Shown one piece after another: positions 9,700 to 23,094 of a stretch of 64,000 nt of DNA. The stretch is from Fistularia commersonii (Eukaryota > Chordata > Actinopteri > Syngnathiformes > Fistulariidae). The position numbers and the translations under genes are program-made. Location: contig JBBMNZ010000019.1 in the NCBI GenBank assembly GCA_037954325.1, positions 8,012,501-8,076,500 on the forward strand, given 5' to 3'. The stretch's first letter is position 1, and every line of letters begins with the position of its first letter. The notes below the pieces were generated by a model. That model had not been told where the DNA came from. It made no database searches and saw nothing but the letters and a program-made list of their open reading frames with translations.

Positions 9700-12250
9700 T
9701 GTGCTTAGAAAAAGGAAGATAGGAAAAAAAAAACAGCGACAACATTTAATCAATTGCAGAAATAAAGGTTCAGCTAAAAGCACAACTTTGAATGAATGAA
9801 TAGGTCTGGCTGAAGAAAACTACATGGAGGCAAGCAGATAACCTAAATTCAACATTTAGAAAATAGTTAATTAAAAGCACTCTTTGAAACTTCGCTCTGA
9901 GCCAGAAGAAGTGGGACAATGTGTTTTTATCCATAACATTGATTATAATTAAGAGTACTGTGATAGAATTAATTTAACACGGAGTAGTGGCCTTTTACAA
10001 ACAGCCTATGGGGCACAGTAGGAATTATCAACTTTGAATCACCAAGATGTGCTGTCTTGGGGTTGTTATATACGGAAACATTTTCTTGCTCAATAAATTG
10101 TCAGACTCGAACCATGAAATCCTGAAAAAGCCCACAGGGATTGGAGCTTTTGCTATTCCACGTGCAATAAATATTGATTGGTGTAGTAAAACATTACATG
10201 CTTGAACGTCTTCACTATTTTAACATCCTTTTTGGGGCACTCAAATGTTTTTGCTTCACTTGCTGGAATGTACGAGTTTTCACATTCCTCGATAACAATA
10301 TAAATCACATGATTTAAACATGACTTTGTTATTGCAGTGATTCTGGCCTGGTTCAATATTCAGACAAATATGTGATTTGCCAATGCTGTGCCCCCAAAAC
10401 TTGCACATGTCATCATTAATAATAATATTTTTGTTCTCTAAACTAATACTCTAAACCAATAGCCAATTTAAACCAATTTACCAGATCATTTTTGAGGGCT
10501 ATCTATTTTTTCATACTCAGGGTGAGACTTTTCTCAGATCAGTGACACAGTTAACAATATAAAAGAAGGATTTCATGTGATACAATTAGAAAATTCAAGA
10601 TTGAAGATAACATGAACTGTTAAATTTAACAATGTCAAAAAGTTTGCAAATTAAATATCTGAAATCTGTTTTAGGTTACTTAACATTCACTTTATGGTTT
10701 TAAGCATATGCTTGAAGGTGATCATGACAAATATGATGAATCTGAATGTAATTGTATTGTGAGGATGCTGCAAGCTTTATGAGCTGGATTTACACTGAAA
10801 TGTGTAATACGCCATATTGTTTAGTTTTATCAAACTGTCATCAGCCTTGACGGGCAATATGCAGCAGCATTTTAATATTTTTTAGAGACAGTTCAGCCAC
10901 CTGTTCTGCTGATTAAAATGAATAATAATGATGTTAATTATAGCAAAGCACCAGTAGTCAACAAAAAGGAAATAAGAACAATAGCATCCCAGAGCAATTT
11001 CAGATGGCAATGTTTTTCAATAAAAGTGCTAGTTTTTGCACCAATTTTCACATACGTCTGGTTGATATATTCTCATTGTGAGTGCCTATTAGTGCAGGTA
11101 TCTGTGTACAGGATGCTAGAGATGAGAGAGTTCACCACGAGTCTTAACATCATGGTGCAACTCGTGATGGATGCTATCACAGAGTCTGCAGGCAAAACCA
11201 TCACACAGTGGCTACATTGTACAGATTTCAAAAGAAAAAAACTGTTCTGTGTGGATGGCATGTTAATGTCTGTTAAATTTTCTGTACCTGCCATCTTACT
11301 AAAAATGTATGGATATAAATACAGGTAAAAAAGAAATTGAAAATGATGCTTTTAAAAAAGTACAATTTTTTTACTTCAGTAAAGGCTGGCTGCTAATTTG
11401 CATCACTAGGAACTACCGAAGAAATTAAAGTCTTTTTGAATAGACAGTGATGGTTTTAATACATTCAGATTGGTTAATTCTGAATTCTGTGACACATATC
11501 ATAATTAGTACTTATTGTATGTCATGCTATTTTGACAACTGATATTTTTCCCCCGCCTCTACCTTTTTTCTACCTGTGGGACAATAACTTGTATTATCTC
11601 CCAACTAGCCCTCCAGCATGTGTGCTGATTTGTCACACAGTTCTGTACGCATGAGGGGCGGGGCATTGCTGGGCCAGGGCATTTATGTCACAGCAACAAT
11701 GACAAAAATGCACTTCTGCAGATTATAAAACAGACTGGCTGCTGTTTAACACAGAAGTTCGAGCAATAGCCTGAAGAACCGAGGGATACGATCATCCAGG
11801 CATGTTCTTTCTCAAAACTTCCTTACATTTTCACAATCTTTCAATGCAAAATATTAATCTGGTTTGCCAGATGAGGCTCACTATATTGAAGTTGAGAGTC
11901 TGCAGCTGATGCTAGGATATAATAACTAGGCCATGTTGCCTATATTTGTTTTGCTCATGGGAATTAAAACCTACTAATTAGCATCAAGATCTCTCCATGG
12001 AGGAGAGACAAAAATCAAGGTGTGGTTATTAGCTTTAAATAACCAGATGTACTTTCACTACAAAGACCTGGAACTTTAGAAAACAGTGAAATCACCTTAA
12101 AGTAATGGATAACAATATCTGGAATATTAGATAAGTAACATTGAAGACTGGACAATGATAGTATTTATTTTCATTGTGTTTTCTTTAACAATGAGTTAAA
12201 TTCTGCTTCACATAACAACATTCATCATTGTATTTTCCTTCTATCTATTA
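9700..12250. other. AT-rich upstream region of tyrp1, no gene seen
   Basis: No recognisable gene or transposon. The longest ORF (10918-11328 plus, 136 aa) lacks any domain I know and has codon use like the surrounding AT-rich DNA, so it is not called. Distal tyrp1 enhancers could lie here. Confidence 0.6.

Positions 12251-12319
<69 letters not shown>
12251..12319. repeat. (CA)n microsatellite
   Basis: About 33 CA units with one TACA interruption at the left end. Confidence 0.97.
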
Positions 12320-12323
<4 letters not shown>

Positions 12324-14149
12324 TTTTGGAGACCTTTAGGGAAGGCAATTTCTGCCAATGTGATCTCACACACTGAAAGCAAAGATTCTTAAACTAGTCA
12401 CATGTGTTTCACGTTGGTTATCATAATTCCAGCCTGGACGTATCGTTTCATAATTAGGCCGCGACAGTGAGGATTACACAAAGCTAGCACTAAGCCCATT
12501 CTCATGAAGTACATTTGAAAATACAGCCACATTCTTTATGTATGAGCAGCTCCCATGTTCTCCCTGAAAGAGAAGGACTATGAGCAGGTCAAGGTTGTTA
12601 TGAACATTTAAAAATCATTTGACTTTAACCATTTTTCTTCATTTAGAAGAAAAAAAATATCATAAGGCAAGGTAATATATGTCATCATTGATTATTCTGA
12701 CCTTACCATTTTATTCTGCCCCTCAATGAAATTTATTTGATCGATCATTGACTTGCATGTGATGTTTCATAATTTAAAGTACTATTGACCTGGAATTGAA
12801 CTGTATTGTTTTCATTTTCATACTTCACAGCAGTAGAGTTATGCAGTTATTGCTTTCGATGAAGTCTGTAAAAAATCTTAAATGTTTACCATTTCTCTGA
12901 CAAACATCCTACTTTGCAACATAAATGTGTGCAATAACTGTACAATAATATGGTGTGTACATGCAAATCTATGGAAGTAACAAACTGGTTCACTAAAGCT
13001 GAGACATAATCAGAGAATGCCTTATTTCGCTAAAAGATAGATATTTGATTTTCTTCACTTGACTTATAATCTTAATGGGTTATAATTAACATATCATCAA
13101 TGTTTTTGTTGTTGGCTCACAAGATAATATCATGTGGAATAAAAATAACGAGTTCCTGATTAGAATTATTTTGTGTGGACAAATTATCTTTAGGTTTTTG
13201 CAAGATAACTTGTGCACACAGGGTTATCAACTTGTTCAATATATTGTCTCACATGCGCTAAAAATACGCGTGTCAAGCTTTTTGAGGTCTAAATTTGTCT
13301 TATCTTTATTCATAGTTTATTAACATATTGTACTGCATCAACAAAAACTAAAAAAGTCAGACAAATTAATGTAGATTAGCAAGAATGCTCTATTTTTAAG
13401 TAAACATTGAGACATCTACATTTCTGCTGCGAATATATATGTACATGTCTCATCCAATGGTCCCGTGACAACTGCTCAGCCGACCTCTCTTTCATCCTTT
13501 TGTTCCCCCGCTACCATTCTGTGTGTGCTTTCGTCTGTGCATGTGTGTGAATAAACCTTGGGCAGGATAGGGGATCATGTGAGAAGATGTGACTAGAGCT
13601 TATTGGTAATCCTTGCCTTTGGTAAAAATGGCACAGTGGGAGTCATTAGGAGGGAGTGATACAAGCAGTTCATATGACTGTCTGCACCCCCTCCTCTCTT
13701 TCCTCTCCTCGAAGAAAGTACTTAGATCCACATGTCACTCTCTTTTACTTTATCATTACCGTCTGTCTTTGTTTCACAAGTTTCCTCACAATTGATTATT
13801 TGGTGTAAATTATTCCTTTGTGAAAAATATGTTTCACAATTTGAGGACAATTTGAGCAAACAGCAGCAAAGTGAGACAGTATTTTTAAATACCCAAGTCG
13901 TTATCTTTTATCCAGAGGTAGTCAAGGAAATTATATCCTTTCTAATACTTGTTCAGAAATTTGGGAAATATCAAGAGAATTAAGAGTATCTTGTTTGAAG
14001 TAATGCAGTTTTATGTTGTCATACTTTTGACAGCACAGTAGCTGGTTCATTAGAATTAAACAACCATCATTTTAAACATTAGAAACAAAGTTGACATATA
14101 ATTACAAATACGTTATGATATTTTGAAACTTCTGGTATCCTAATGCCAA
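12320..14149. other. AT-rich non-coding stretch
   Basis: No recognisable gene, RNA or transposon. Short ORFs (13132-13323, 13613-13795, 13732-13983) have no known features. Confidence 0.6.
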
Positions 14150-16955
14150 AAGCTCAGTGCAGCCTCGGATTGGCATGGGCCAGTGTCTCCTATGCTGGTC
14201 CCAAGCCTGGATTAACGCAGAAGGTTACGTCAGGAAGGGCATCCGGCATAAAACTTTTGCCAAAAACAAACATGTGAATCAAACCTAAAAATCAGATCAT
14301 ACCGGATCTTTCGAGGCCCGGGTTAACCACGACCGCCATTGGTACCGATGAACCACAGGATACCATTGGAAACTGGGCTACTGTAGGTCAAAAAAAGGAA
14401 AGGAGGAAGGCGGGTTCAGAATCAGAGAGAGAAGAGGAAAGGCAAGAGTTTTGGACTGAGGGTAGGGACTTTGAATATCAGGGCTATAACAGGAAAAGGT
14501 AGAGAGTTGGTTGACATGATGCAGAGAAGGAAGGTGGATATACTGTGTGTCCAGGAGACCAGGTGGAAAGGTAGTAAAGCTAGAAGCGTAGGAGCAGGCT
14601 TTAGGTTGTACTACCATGGTACTGACAGAAAGAGAAATGGAGTAGGGATTATCTTGAAGGAGATTTTGTTATGAATGTTCTGGAGGTGAAAAGAATGTCA
14701 GATAGACTTATGAGTCTGAAACTGGAAATTGAAGGTGTGATGCTCAATGTTGTTAGCGGCCAGGCCCTGCAGGTAGGATGTGACTTTGAGGAGAAGGAGA
14801 AGTTCTGGAATTAACTAGATGAAGGGATGCAAAATATCCCCATAGATGAGAGAGTGGTAATTGGTGCAGACTTCAATGGGCTCAATGTTGGTGCAGGCAA
14901 TCGAGGGGATGAAGAAGTGATGGGCAGATCTGGTATTCAGGATAGGAACGCAGAGGGACAGATGGTGGTAGACTTTGCAAAAAGGATGGAAATGGCTGTA
15001 GTGAACACTTTTTTTTCCAGAAAAGACAGGAACACAGGGTAACTTATAAGAGCAAATGTAGGAGCATGCAGGTGGACTACATCTTGTACAGCCAGGTTAC
15101 CTGAATGAGATCAGTGACTGCAAAGCAGTTGTAGGTGAGAAAGCGTCCGGAAAGAAGAAGTGGGACAATGAGAGGACTGCAGAGAGCAGACAGGATCAGA
15201 GGGAGATACAGCGTAAGGTAAGAGAAACAGCGTAGGGTAAATGATAGAGATAGCAAAGACAAAACAAAGGGCGTAGGATGACTTGTATGCTCGGTTGGAC
15301 AGTAAAGAGGGAGAGAATTATCTATTCAAGTTAGCATGACAGATAGATAAAGATGGAGAGGATGTACAACAGGTCTGGGTGATTAAGGATAGAGAGGGAA
15401 ATGTATTGACAGATGCTAGAAGAGTGATGGGAAGATGGAAAGAGTACTTTGAAGAGCTGATGAATGTGGACAATGAAAGAGAGGCAAGGGTAGAAGAGGT
15501 GACTATTGTAGACCACAAAGTAGTAGAGATTAGTAAAGGTGAAGTGAGGAAGGCATTGAAAAGGATGAAGAGTGGAAAGGCAGTTAGTTCTGATGATATA
15601 CTAGTGGAGGTGTGGAAGTGCCAAGGAGATGCAACAGTAGTTTTAGACTAGGATCTTAGAGAATGAGAAGATGACTGAAGAATGGAGATGAAGTGTGATG
15701 GTGCCTGTTTTTAAGAATAAGGGGGATGTGCGGAATTGTTGCAACTATAGAGGGATAAAGCTGATGAGCCATACAATGAAGTTATGGGAAAGAGTAGTGG
15801 AAACTAGACTGAGAGCAGAAGTAGGCATTTGTGAACAGCAGTATGGTGTTGTGTTCTTTGAAAATGCGAATAGAGAAGTTCAGAGAAGGCCAGAGGGAGC
15901 TGCATTGTGTTTTTGTAGACCTAGAAAAAGCATATAACAGGGTGCCAAGAAAGGAACTCTGGTATTGTATGAGGATATCTGGAGTGGCAGAGAAGTATGT
16001 TAGACTGGTGCAGGACATGTATGCTAGCTATGAGACAGTGGTGCGGTATGCTGTAGGGGTAACAGAGAAGTTCAAGGTGGAGGAGGGACTCCATCAGGGA
16101 TCAGTTCCGAGTCCCTTCTTGTTTGGTGATGGACAGGATGACGGATGAGGTTAGAGAAGAATCTCCATGGACCATCATGTTTGCAGGTGACATTGTGATC
16201 TGTTGTGAGAGCAGAGAACAGGTTGAGGAAAATCTAGAGAGGTGGCAGTATGCTCTGGACAGGAAAGGAGTGAAGGTTAGTCGCAGCGAGACAGAATATA
16301 TGTGTGTGTGAATGAGAGGAACCTGAGTGGAACGGTGAGGCTACCGGGAGTGGCGATCAGGAGGTTGGAGGATTTCAGGTACTTGGGATCAACAGTTCAG
16401 AGCAGCAGAGAATGTGGAAAAGAGGTCAAGAGACGGGTTCAAGCAGGTTGGAATAGATGGAGAAAAGTGTTAGGGGTATTATGCAATAGAAGACTATTAG
16501 CCAGAATGAAAAGAAAGGTGTACAAGACAGTGGTGAGACCAGCGATGCTGTATGGCCCAGAGACAGTTACAATGACCAAAAGACAGGAGGCAGAGCTAGA
16601 GGTCGTAGAGATGAAGATGCTAAGGTTCTCTTTGGGAGTGACAAGGATGGATAGGATCAGGAATGAGTCTATCAGAAGAACAGCACATGTTAGATGTTTC
16701 GGAGAGAAGGTCAGAGAAGCGAGACTGAAATGGTTCGGTCATGTACAGAGGAGGGATAGTGAATATATTGGTAGACGGATGCTTGAATTAGAGCTGCCAG
16801 GCAGGAGGTCTCAACAAAGACCAAGGAGTAGATTTATCGACATGGTGAGAGGGGATATGAAAGTAGTTGGTGTGAGAGAGGAGGCTATAGAGAATAGGGT
16901 TATATGGAGGAGGTTGATTCACTGTAGTGACCCCTGAAGGGAAAAGCTGAAAGGA
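14150..16955 (+). mobile_element. RTE-like non-LTR retrotransposon (LINE), decayed, near full length
   Basis: A 5' leader (14150-14390) is followed by an endonuclease-domain remnant around 14460-15040 (motifs such as ILCVQETRWKG, then a degraded D-F-N block), a reverse transcriptase remnant 15380-16310 (KNKGDVRNCCNYRGIKL, the fingers/palm part FVDLEKAYNRVPR, then MFAGD) and a C-terminal part 16302-16937 (DFRYLGSTVQ, WFGHVQRRDSEYIGR). The reading frame is broken by several frameshifts and stops. The catalytic F-A-D-D box reads F-A-G-D (16180-16191), so it is inactive. It ends in a GAA microsatellite tail. Assignment to the RTE clade is from memory of fish LINE proteins and is tentative; that it is a LINE is clear. 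Confidence 0.88.
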
Positions 16956-17008
16956 GAAGAAGAAGAAGAAGAAGAAGAAGAAGAAGAAGAAGAAGAAGAA
17001 GAAGAAGA
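16954..17008 (+). repeat. (GAA)n tail of the LINE
   Basis: About 18 GAA units directly after the LINE 3' end. RTE-type LINEs often end in short tandem repeats rather than poly(A). Confidence 0.9.
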
Positions 17009-17208
17009 TAGACAAGACAGAAGCTCACTTTTTTTTCATTGTGAAACATCTCAAACATGGACGGCAACAGCAGTCCAGTCAAGCCCATTTGTTTTTTCTC
17101 TGAAGACTTGGACAATATTCCATCCACAGTCTTATAGTGGCTGACTTCTAATAGATAGGGAGAACTGTTTTACAGGTTGTCCAGCAACCGCTGTCTGTGT
17201 TGTACTGT

Positions 17209-17255
17209 GCTGCGCGCGCGCACACACACATGCACACGCACACGCACACACGCAC

Positions 17256-17319
<64 letters not shown>
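17209..17319. repeat. (CA)n microsatellite with GCGCGC start
   Basis: A CG-alternating start followed by about 50 CA units, some changed to CG. The Cys-Val and His-Thr ORFs across it are artefacts. Z-DNA-prone sequence. Confidence 0.97.
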
Positions 17320-20300
17320 CTCGCAGGTAAAATTGAAGCTGTTTGTTCTTGATGGCTGGTGTTAATGGGTGAGATTGACATGCTGTGTAAAACCATTGAA
17401 TTTCTGATGTTAAAGTAAAAAAATGAACATGAATATTTCGCTTCCCAAGGGAAGCACAAGGAGCAGAAGCTGGATCCTGCAATGCTGCCTGCTTATAGAA
17501 TGAAGCTAGCTCATGACTAAAGCCCTGAGGGTGTGGGAGTGGAGGAACCTGTGTGTGAATGTGGGCATGTATATGTGTAGGTGTTCAAGTATTTTGGATT
17601 CTTAACACCTTGCATTCTGCCTACTCTTAGAACATTGGCTGCTTTTGTTAATTGCATCCATATTCAATTTTATTAGAAAGTCAGATGGGATATATATGTG
17701 AATCTGAATGTGAAGGTTGATTTACAATGCTGACTTTCCTGTGTAGCTTTTGAGAGTTTTTCATATATAAGCCTAGCCCTTACCTGTTATTCATGCTTTT
17801 CCTTTTCGTGTTACACTATGATGAATTTGAATAAAAAACACTTTTAAATTTCATGCGATTTGATGATACGATGGTTTTTAACAAAATGTAATACTTGAAT
17901 GTATTGTTTGTCTTTAGTGTGGCTCTCAGGAAGGATACTTGAAAAAATGACTTGTGATTGTTGACAAATTAATAATTACGACACATAAACATATGGAACT
18001 TCTGTATGAACTCAAATTACCAATATTCTGCTATATCGAGCCACCAAAGGTCTGCCCCATTCCTTTTTATTTTTCAGACTAATTCAGGGGTCACTATGGG
18101 ATGAAAACTTGACCTTTTATTTGAACTCACAAAATCAGATTTCATACTTCATACATCTGCATGCAACACAGAATACGACCTATATCTGTTGCAGGAATGC
18201 AGTGATTGAAATGCTTTAAAATCATGAAGACATTGTGTTGAATACAACAAAGAAAGCAGCAGAATTACAACTTAACCAGGCCCGATCTCATTTTTAATAA
18301 CAATTTAACTTTACAACCAGTAGAGGGCAATGACATTTCATATAAAGGCTGGCAGCGAGCGCTCGAACTTGGATTTGCAGACACGTAAGATGGGGATCCA
18401 TTCAATATACAAAAATCCCACAATAGAAATGGAAATGTGTTCATCCGTCATTGTGTTGAATTTAAACAAATACTTGCTTTGACGTTGAAATGAAATTAGA
18501 CAGGCATGGAATAATGTCCCTGATTGGGTTGTTGAAACAATATTAAAATGTCACTTTTTAATTTTTTTTTTAACTTAGAAAAACGTTTGGTTTGAATCAC
18601 CTAACTGTTACAACTTGTGGGGGAATGTCTGAGATTCATCTTGTATTTTTGAGAAAATAATGCAGTGATTAGAGATGCATTAGTCTTATTATCAGATGAA
18701 CTGATGAGAGACAGGTGCCATGGAGTGGAAGGAATGTAAAAGGTCACAGTATTTAATGCAGGGAATGTTGGTACACACGGAACTGTTCCACAGGAAAACA
18801 CAAAACAAAAAACAATCAAAAACAATGGGGTGGGAGACTCAAAACTAAGCACAAGAAAGTTGTCAAACATTGAAGGTTACCATGGGGAAAGAATGTTGAG
18901 AAGCTGACTACAGTGAGATGAACACAAGACAAACAAACATGGACTACATACACCGGGAAGTCGACAACAAGGAACAGGTAAAATCTACCATGGAGAAAAA
19001 TATGAGGGCTTGTGAGAATCTTAAAACCACCAACACAACAATTGAGCATAGCTTAACATTTACCATTAAAATTGAGCAGAAAATGGATATGACTTCAAAC
19101 CAAATACATCCATACATTGCAGTACGAGCTACTGTAATTGTTAGACTGTTTCTGACATGTATTTCAATCATGCAACTTCATGCATTTCATCAAATTTTGT
19201 CAGTCACTTTCTGAGGAATCTAACATTGTTTTTGGAGTAATGTTGACAGTAACTAACAAACAACTGGTGATTGAGGGGGAGGAAATGTATTGTTTCCAAT
19301 TTCATTTGAGAATTTTCAGCTTATTTTACATCTGGTTTTCCAAGTAATTTCTGGGACATTTCCCTGGAGACTGGCTTATGATAAATAAAGATTTGTAGGA
19401 GAGAAATAAGAAAAACAACAGACACTACACATATGTTTATAAAAACAAACACAGATCTCTTCAGATTTTTGTTGCACTTTTTCCCACTTTTTTTGGTGAG
19501 AAATTTAATCATTGGAGTTTAGAATGAAAAACCTTTTATCTTTTGAGTTGAACAACTCATAGGCATCTCAAACGTGACCTCGACACATCTCTTTGTTAGA
19601 CATCAGACGCTAAACTGTTGAAAAACTACAGGTTTAATATTTAACTTTGCGATGTGTTGCACTTTCAAAGCTAGCTGTATAATCCTTTGTGTGAATTCTT
19701 CATCATAAATGTGATTAGTTATTAATATAGTTATGTAAGAAAGTAGAAAATACAAATCTTTTCCTCCAAAAAATGAGTGCAGTGGAAGCATAGAGTAAAA
19801 AAAATAAAATTAGTAGGGTATAAACAGTAAATAAGCATTATTGTATCAACAGGGTTACAATAGGTCTCTAACTACTGCTGCAATCTTGACAATATTTCAT
19901 TTCATCCATCCTTTTTTAAAAATAATTCTAATATAAAAGTTAGACACAAACATTCAGCTTTAAACATGGAATTGCTTTAAAATTCACCCTTCTTAATGAA
20001 ACTCAAATTGATTTGTGACATTGAGTCTTTTTCTTTATTCAGCCTTATATTTCTGTGGACTTAGATTTTGACGGCAGAGCCTGTGGTGGAATTGACATGC
20101 TGGTCATCAGGAGAAATTATAGGTTCAGTAATTTGCTCAATGATACTTCAACATGGTCTTTGTAGGAGCTGAGCTGGGTTCACACCATAATGTGTCAATT
20201 ACAAGATGACAGGTTTGATCCAGGTGCACAGATTCAATCACTCAAAATCATATATATCATATCCAACAACCAGGTACCTTTTTGTAGTTCTGATTTGGGT

Positions 20301-22440
20301 GCCCCTTGCCAACCATAACCAGTGTGCATTTCAGTGGCTGTCATGAGGATCTCCTCATGGATCTCGCATTTCCTTGCATCAACAAAAGACTATACGTCTA
20401 ATATCAGACCAAATCAGAAATGAATCCGGCAGTACTAAAAATGAAGTGACATTTAATATTTAATCATCATTATATCTGCTGATATAGTCAAAATATATTC
20501 AATCATGTGTTTCTAGTTGAAGATATTTACAGTATGAAGCAGTGGTGCCTATTTAAATACAGTCTTCATTCTGGTATAAGGTACATCATTTGACTACATA
20601 TTAATTAGTTGTTTTTCCTTTATGTCTACTGAATTACTTTTTTTTGGATTCAAGAAAATTACGCTCAAGGTGAAACACACAAATGCTGAAGTAACTGCTT
20701 CATAACTTCTTGAGCCTATTTCCCATCAGTTGCACAGAAAATGTGGAAAAATGTGTTTATATATGAGTCAGGCAGACCTTCATTTGTTCTGCCACGAAAT
20801 GTCTCCAATTCAGCTCAGGCTTTAGGTTGCCACTGTGACACACTGATGAATTGAAGCAGGTAGTCCTTCAAATGAAGGCCTCTACGCATATAAGGATACT
20901 GTCTACTTAGCACATGCAGCAGCTTCCCAACTGTGCTGCTTTCCAATACCAAAGCACTTCAGCTGATTTACGTTGCAATAATTTAAAGAGCAGAGATGTC
21001 ATGACTGGGCTTTAGCAATAAAACATGGCGCTCACAACCTAGGCTGCTGCTAACCCTTGATTGCATTTTAAAAGTCATTAGACTTGCAGCAGCTTTTTGA
21101 AACAGCATCATTTTTCAGTCAATCCTTTGCAGATTTATCCCTGAGAATGAGGGAGGATATCGACACGTACTGTAAATGGGAGAGGTGAGGGTAATTCAGC
21201 GGGAGCCGGCTGTGTTACAGATCATTGCAGACAGCAGCAGTAATTAGCGAGGACCACGAGCTTCGCTCTAGGATGTAACGAAACAGCTGGGTTGCAAGGT
21301 TGTGTCAACCCTCAGCCAATTAAAATCCTCCTCAGAAGGAGACGATGGCAGGGCTGGAGGTTAAGATGGCGTCTGCTCACTCTGACTGGGGAGGCACAAT
21401 ATAGCTCAAAAAACATATGCAGGGAAAAAAAAGATATAAAATGAAGCACGATCAGTGGATATCTTTGAAAATTTGTCGCAGCATTGCAGCTGCTATTTTC
21501 CAGAAGGAAAGAAATTTTTTCCTGTAAAGATTGTCAGTGTGTTGTTGAATTATCCAATTTATTTAGCTGGATATGCGAGGGCGGGGTATTGTACTAGACA
21601 AAACGTAATGTCAAATTGATACACAAATTCACGTGAACTAAAGCAAATAATTAAAAATATCCACCACAATTGCAACTATAAATAATCACAAATTTGTCAA
21701 TTATTATGGCCATTTATAAGAGCAAATATAGAAGCACAATAACAATATAAAAAGGGGGTTTATGCAAATCCCTCAAGTTAAATTGCTTGGTAATTATTTT
21801 TATCTTTTCACATCTTTTCACCCCAAATTTCACAGCACACTCATTTAATAATAATTTGTGATCGTAATTTTATTAAAACTGTCATTGTTATCAACATATG
21901 ATAAAATGCTGGCTACATTAAATACACCTTTTGCCCATCTCTATAAACAAGGGAACTTCATGTATAGATTCATTTTTGATATATAAGTTTTCCCCCTTCT
22001 TGCATATTGAATTGTTCAATGTGTTGTCACTTCCTTCTCCCCTTACCACATCAAATGATGGTCCTGCTGATGCTGCTATAAGGTGTCCCTTCACATGTTG
22101 CTTTCCTCAGTAGATACCAAAAGCCCAGAGCAACCATGAACAAAGGGAATGGAAGAAAGAAATATGAGATCAAAGGCCTTGGACAAAGCTTTGTGAATTC
22201 CACAATCTGGATTCCACTGTGACTCGTCTGGACAGTTGGCAATCAAATGAGCACAATGTGTCGACAGTGTTCTTTGGAAGAAAACTTTACAGCTTTGGCA
22301 GAGTTTAGGCAGAAAGATCTCAAATAAAGTACAGAGGTTGTTATGCAAGCACACAATAATACACCTCACTCTGTGGGCAGAGGAGAGTGAGGGTCCTTAG
22401 GTGTCAGAGAAATGGAGTTACACAATCTATAAGGGTGAGG
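17320..22440. other. AT-rich non-coding stretch with one higher-complexity block
   Basis: No gene or clear transposon. The part at about 20930-21380 is more GC-balanced, free of repeats and dense in homeobox and other short motifs (TAATTAGC, CAGCTG), which makes it a candidate conserved regulatory element. ORFs such as 18918-19214 show no recognisable domain. Confidence 0.5.
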
Positions 22441-22446
22441 CGTGTA

Positions 22447-22727
22447 TAGACAGTCATTCATTCATTCTCACTTATCTTGGGCACAGGCTTGTGGGGGTGG
22501 GATGTCAATTCAAGTTGACACTGAGAAAGAGATATAATAAGTCACTCACATTCACACCAATGGAAAATTTAGTCTTCGTTTAACCCTCATTTTTTTTTCA
22601 ATGCAGGGGAAACTGAGGAGGACTGAGAAATCTCATGCAGGGACATGCAAACACCACACAGAGTTTGCAACAGAATCAAAAGTCTTCTTGCTGCGAGGCA
22701 GTCGTGCTAATGGCTGCACCACTCTAC
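22447..22727 (-). repeat. tRNA-type SINE fragment, minus orientation
   Basis: Read on the minus strand it contains the fish SINE head (GTGGTGCAGCCATTAGCACG, then CTGCCTCGCAGCAAGAAG) and the body (CTCTGTGTGG, TTTGCATGTCCCTGCATG). The 3' part runs into CATTCATTC-type sequence at the left edge. Confidence 0.65.
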
Positions 22728-22732
22728 TGCTC

Positions 22733-22950
22733 CAAGTCCCACAGTCCAAAAACATGCAGGTAAAGTGGAAAAAAAAATGGGAGAGTTGCCACCGGAGTGA
22801 GTGAATGGTTGGTTGTTTGTCTATAAATGTGGCCCTGTGATTGACTGGTGACCAGACCAGGGTGTACCCTGCCTCTTGCCCGATGACAGCTGGGATAGAC
22901 TCCAGCATCCCTTGAGTGCAGGATAAGCGGATGAAGATGGATGGATTATC
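22733..22950 (+). repeat. 3' half of the same type of SINE, plus orientation
   Basis: Contains CACAGTCCAAAAACATGCAGG, then GTGATTGACTGGTGACCAG, AGGGTGTACCCTGCCTCTTG and a GATGGATGG-type end. This is the tail shared by abundant fish SINEs and LINEs. It abuts the opposite-strand copy head to head. Confidence 0.75.
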
Positions 22951-23094
22951 ATAGCTGTAACTGTTGTTTTTCATTGCCTTGGCTACATGCTGATTAGTGT
23001 AACAGTAAGGCAACTTCATCCAAACACCTTGCAATTGTCTGTTAATTGGAAATTGGTAACATCTAATTTTATGCCACAGTCAACTTCATCGATA

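Noticed and set aside
10918..11328. 136-aa plus-strand ORF upstream of tyrp1
   Set aside because: No recognisable domain, composition like AT-rich background, and antisense ORFs of similar quality overlap it.
12251..12319. Possible CRISPR or tandem-repeat array
   Set aside because: Plain dinucleotide microsatellite in a vertebrate genome; no spacers.
17132..17482. Cys-Val-rich ORFs
   Set aside because: Translation of a CA microsatellite.
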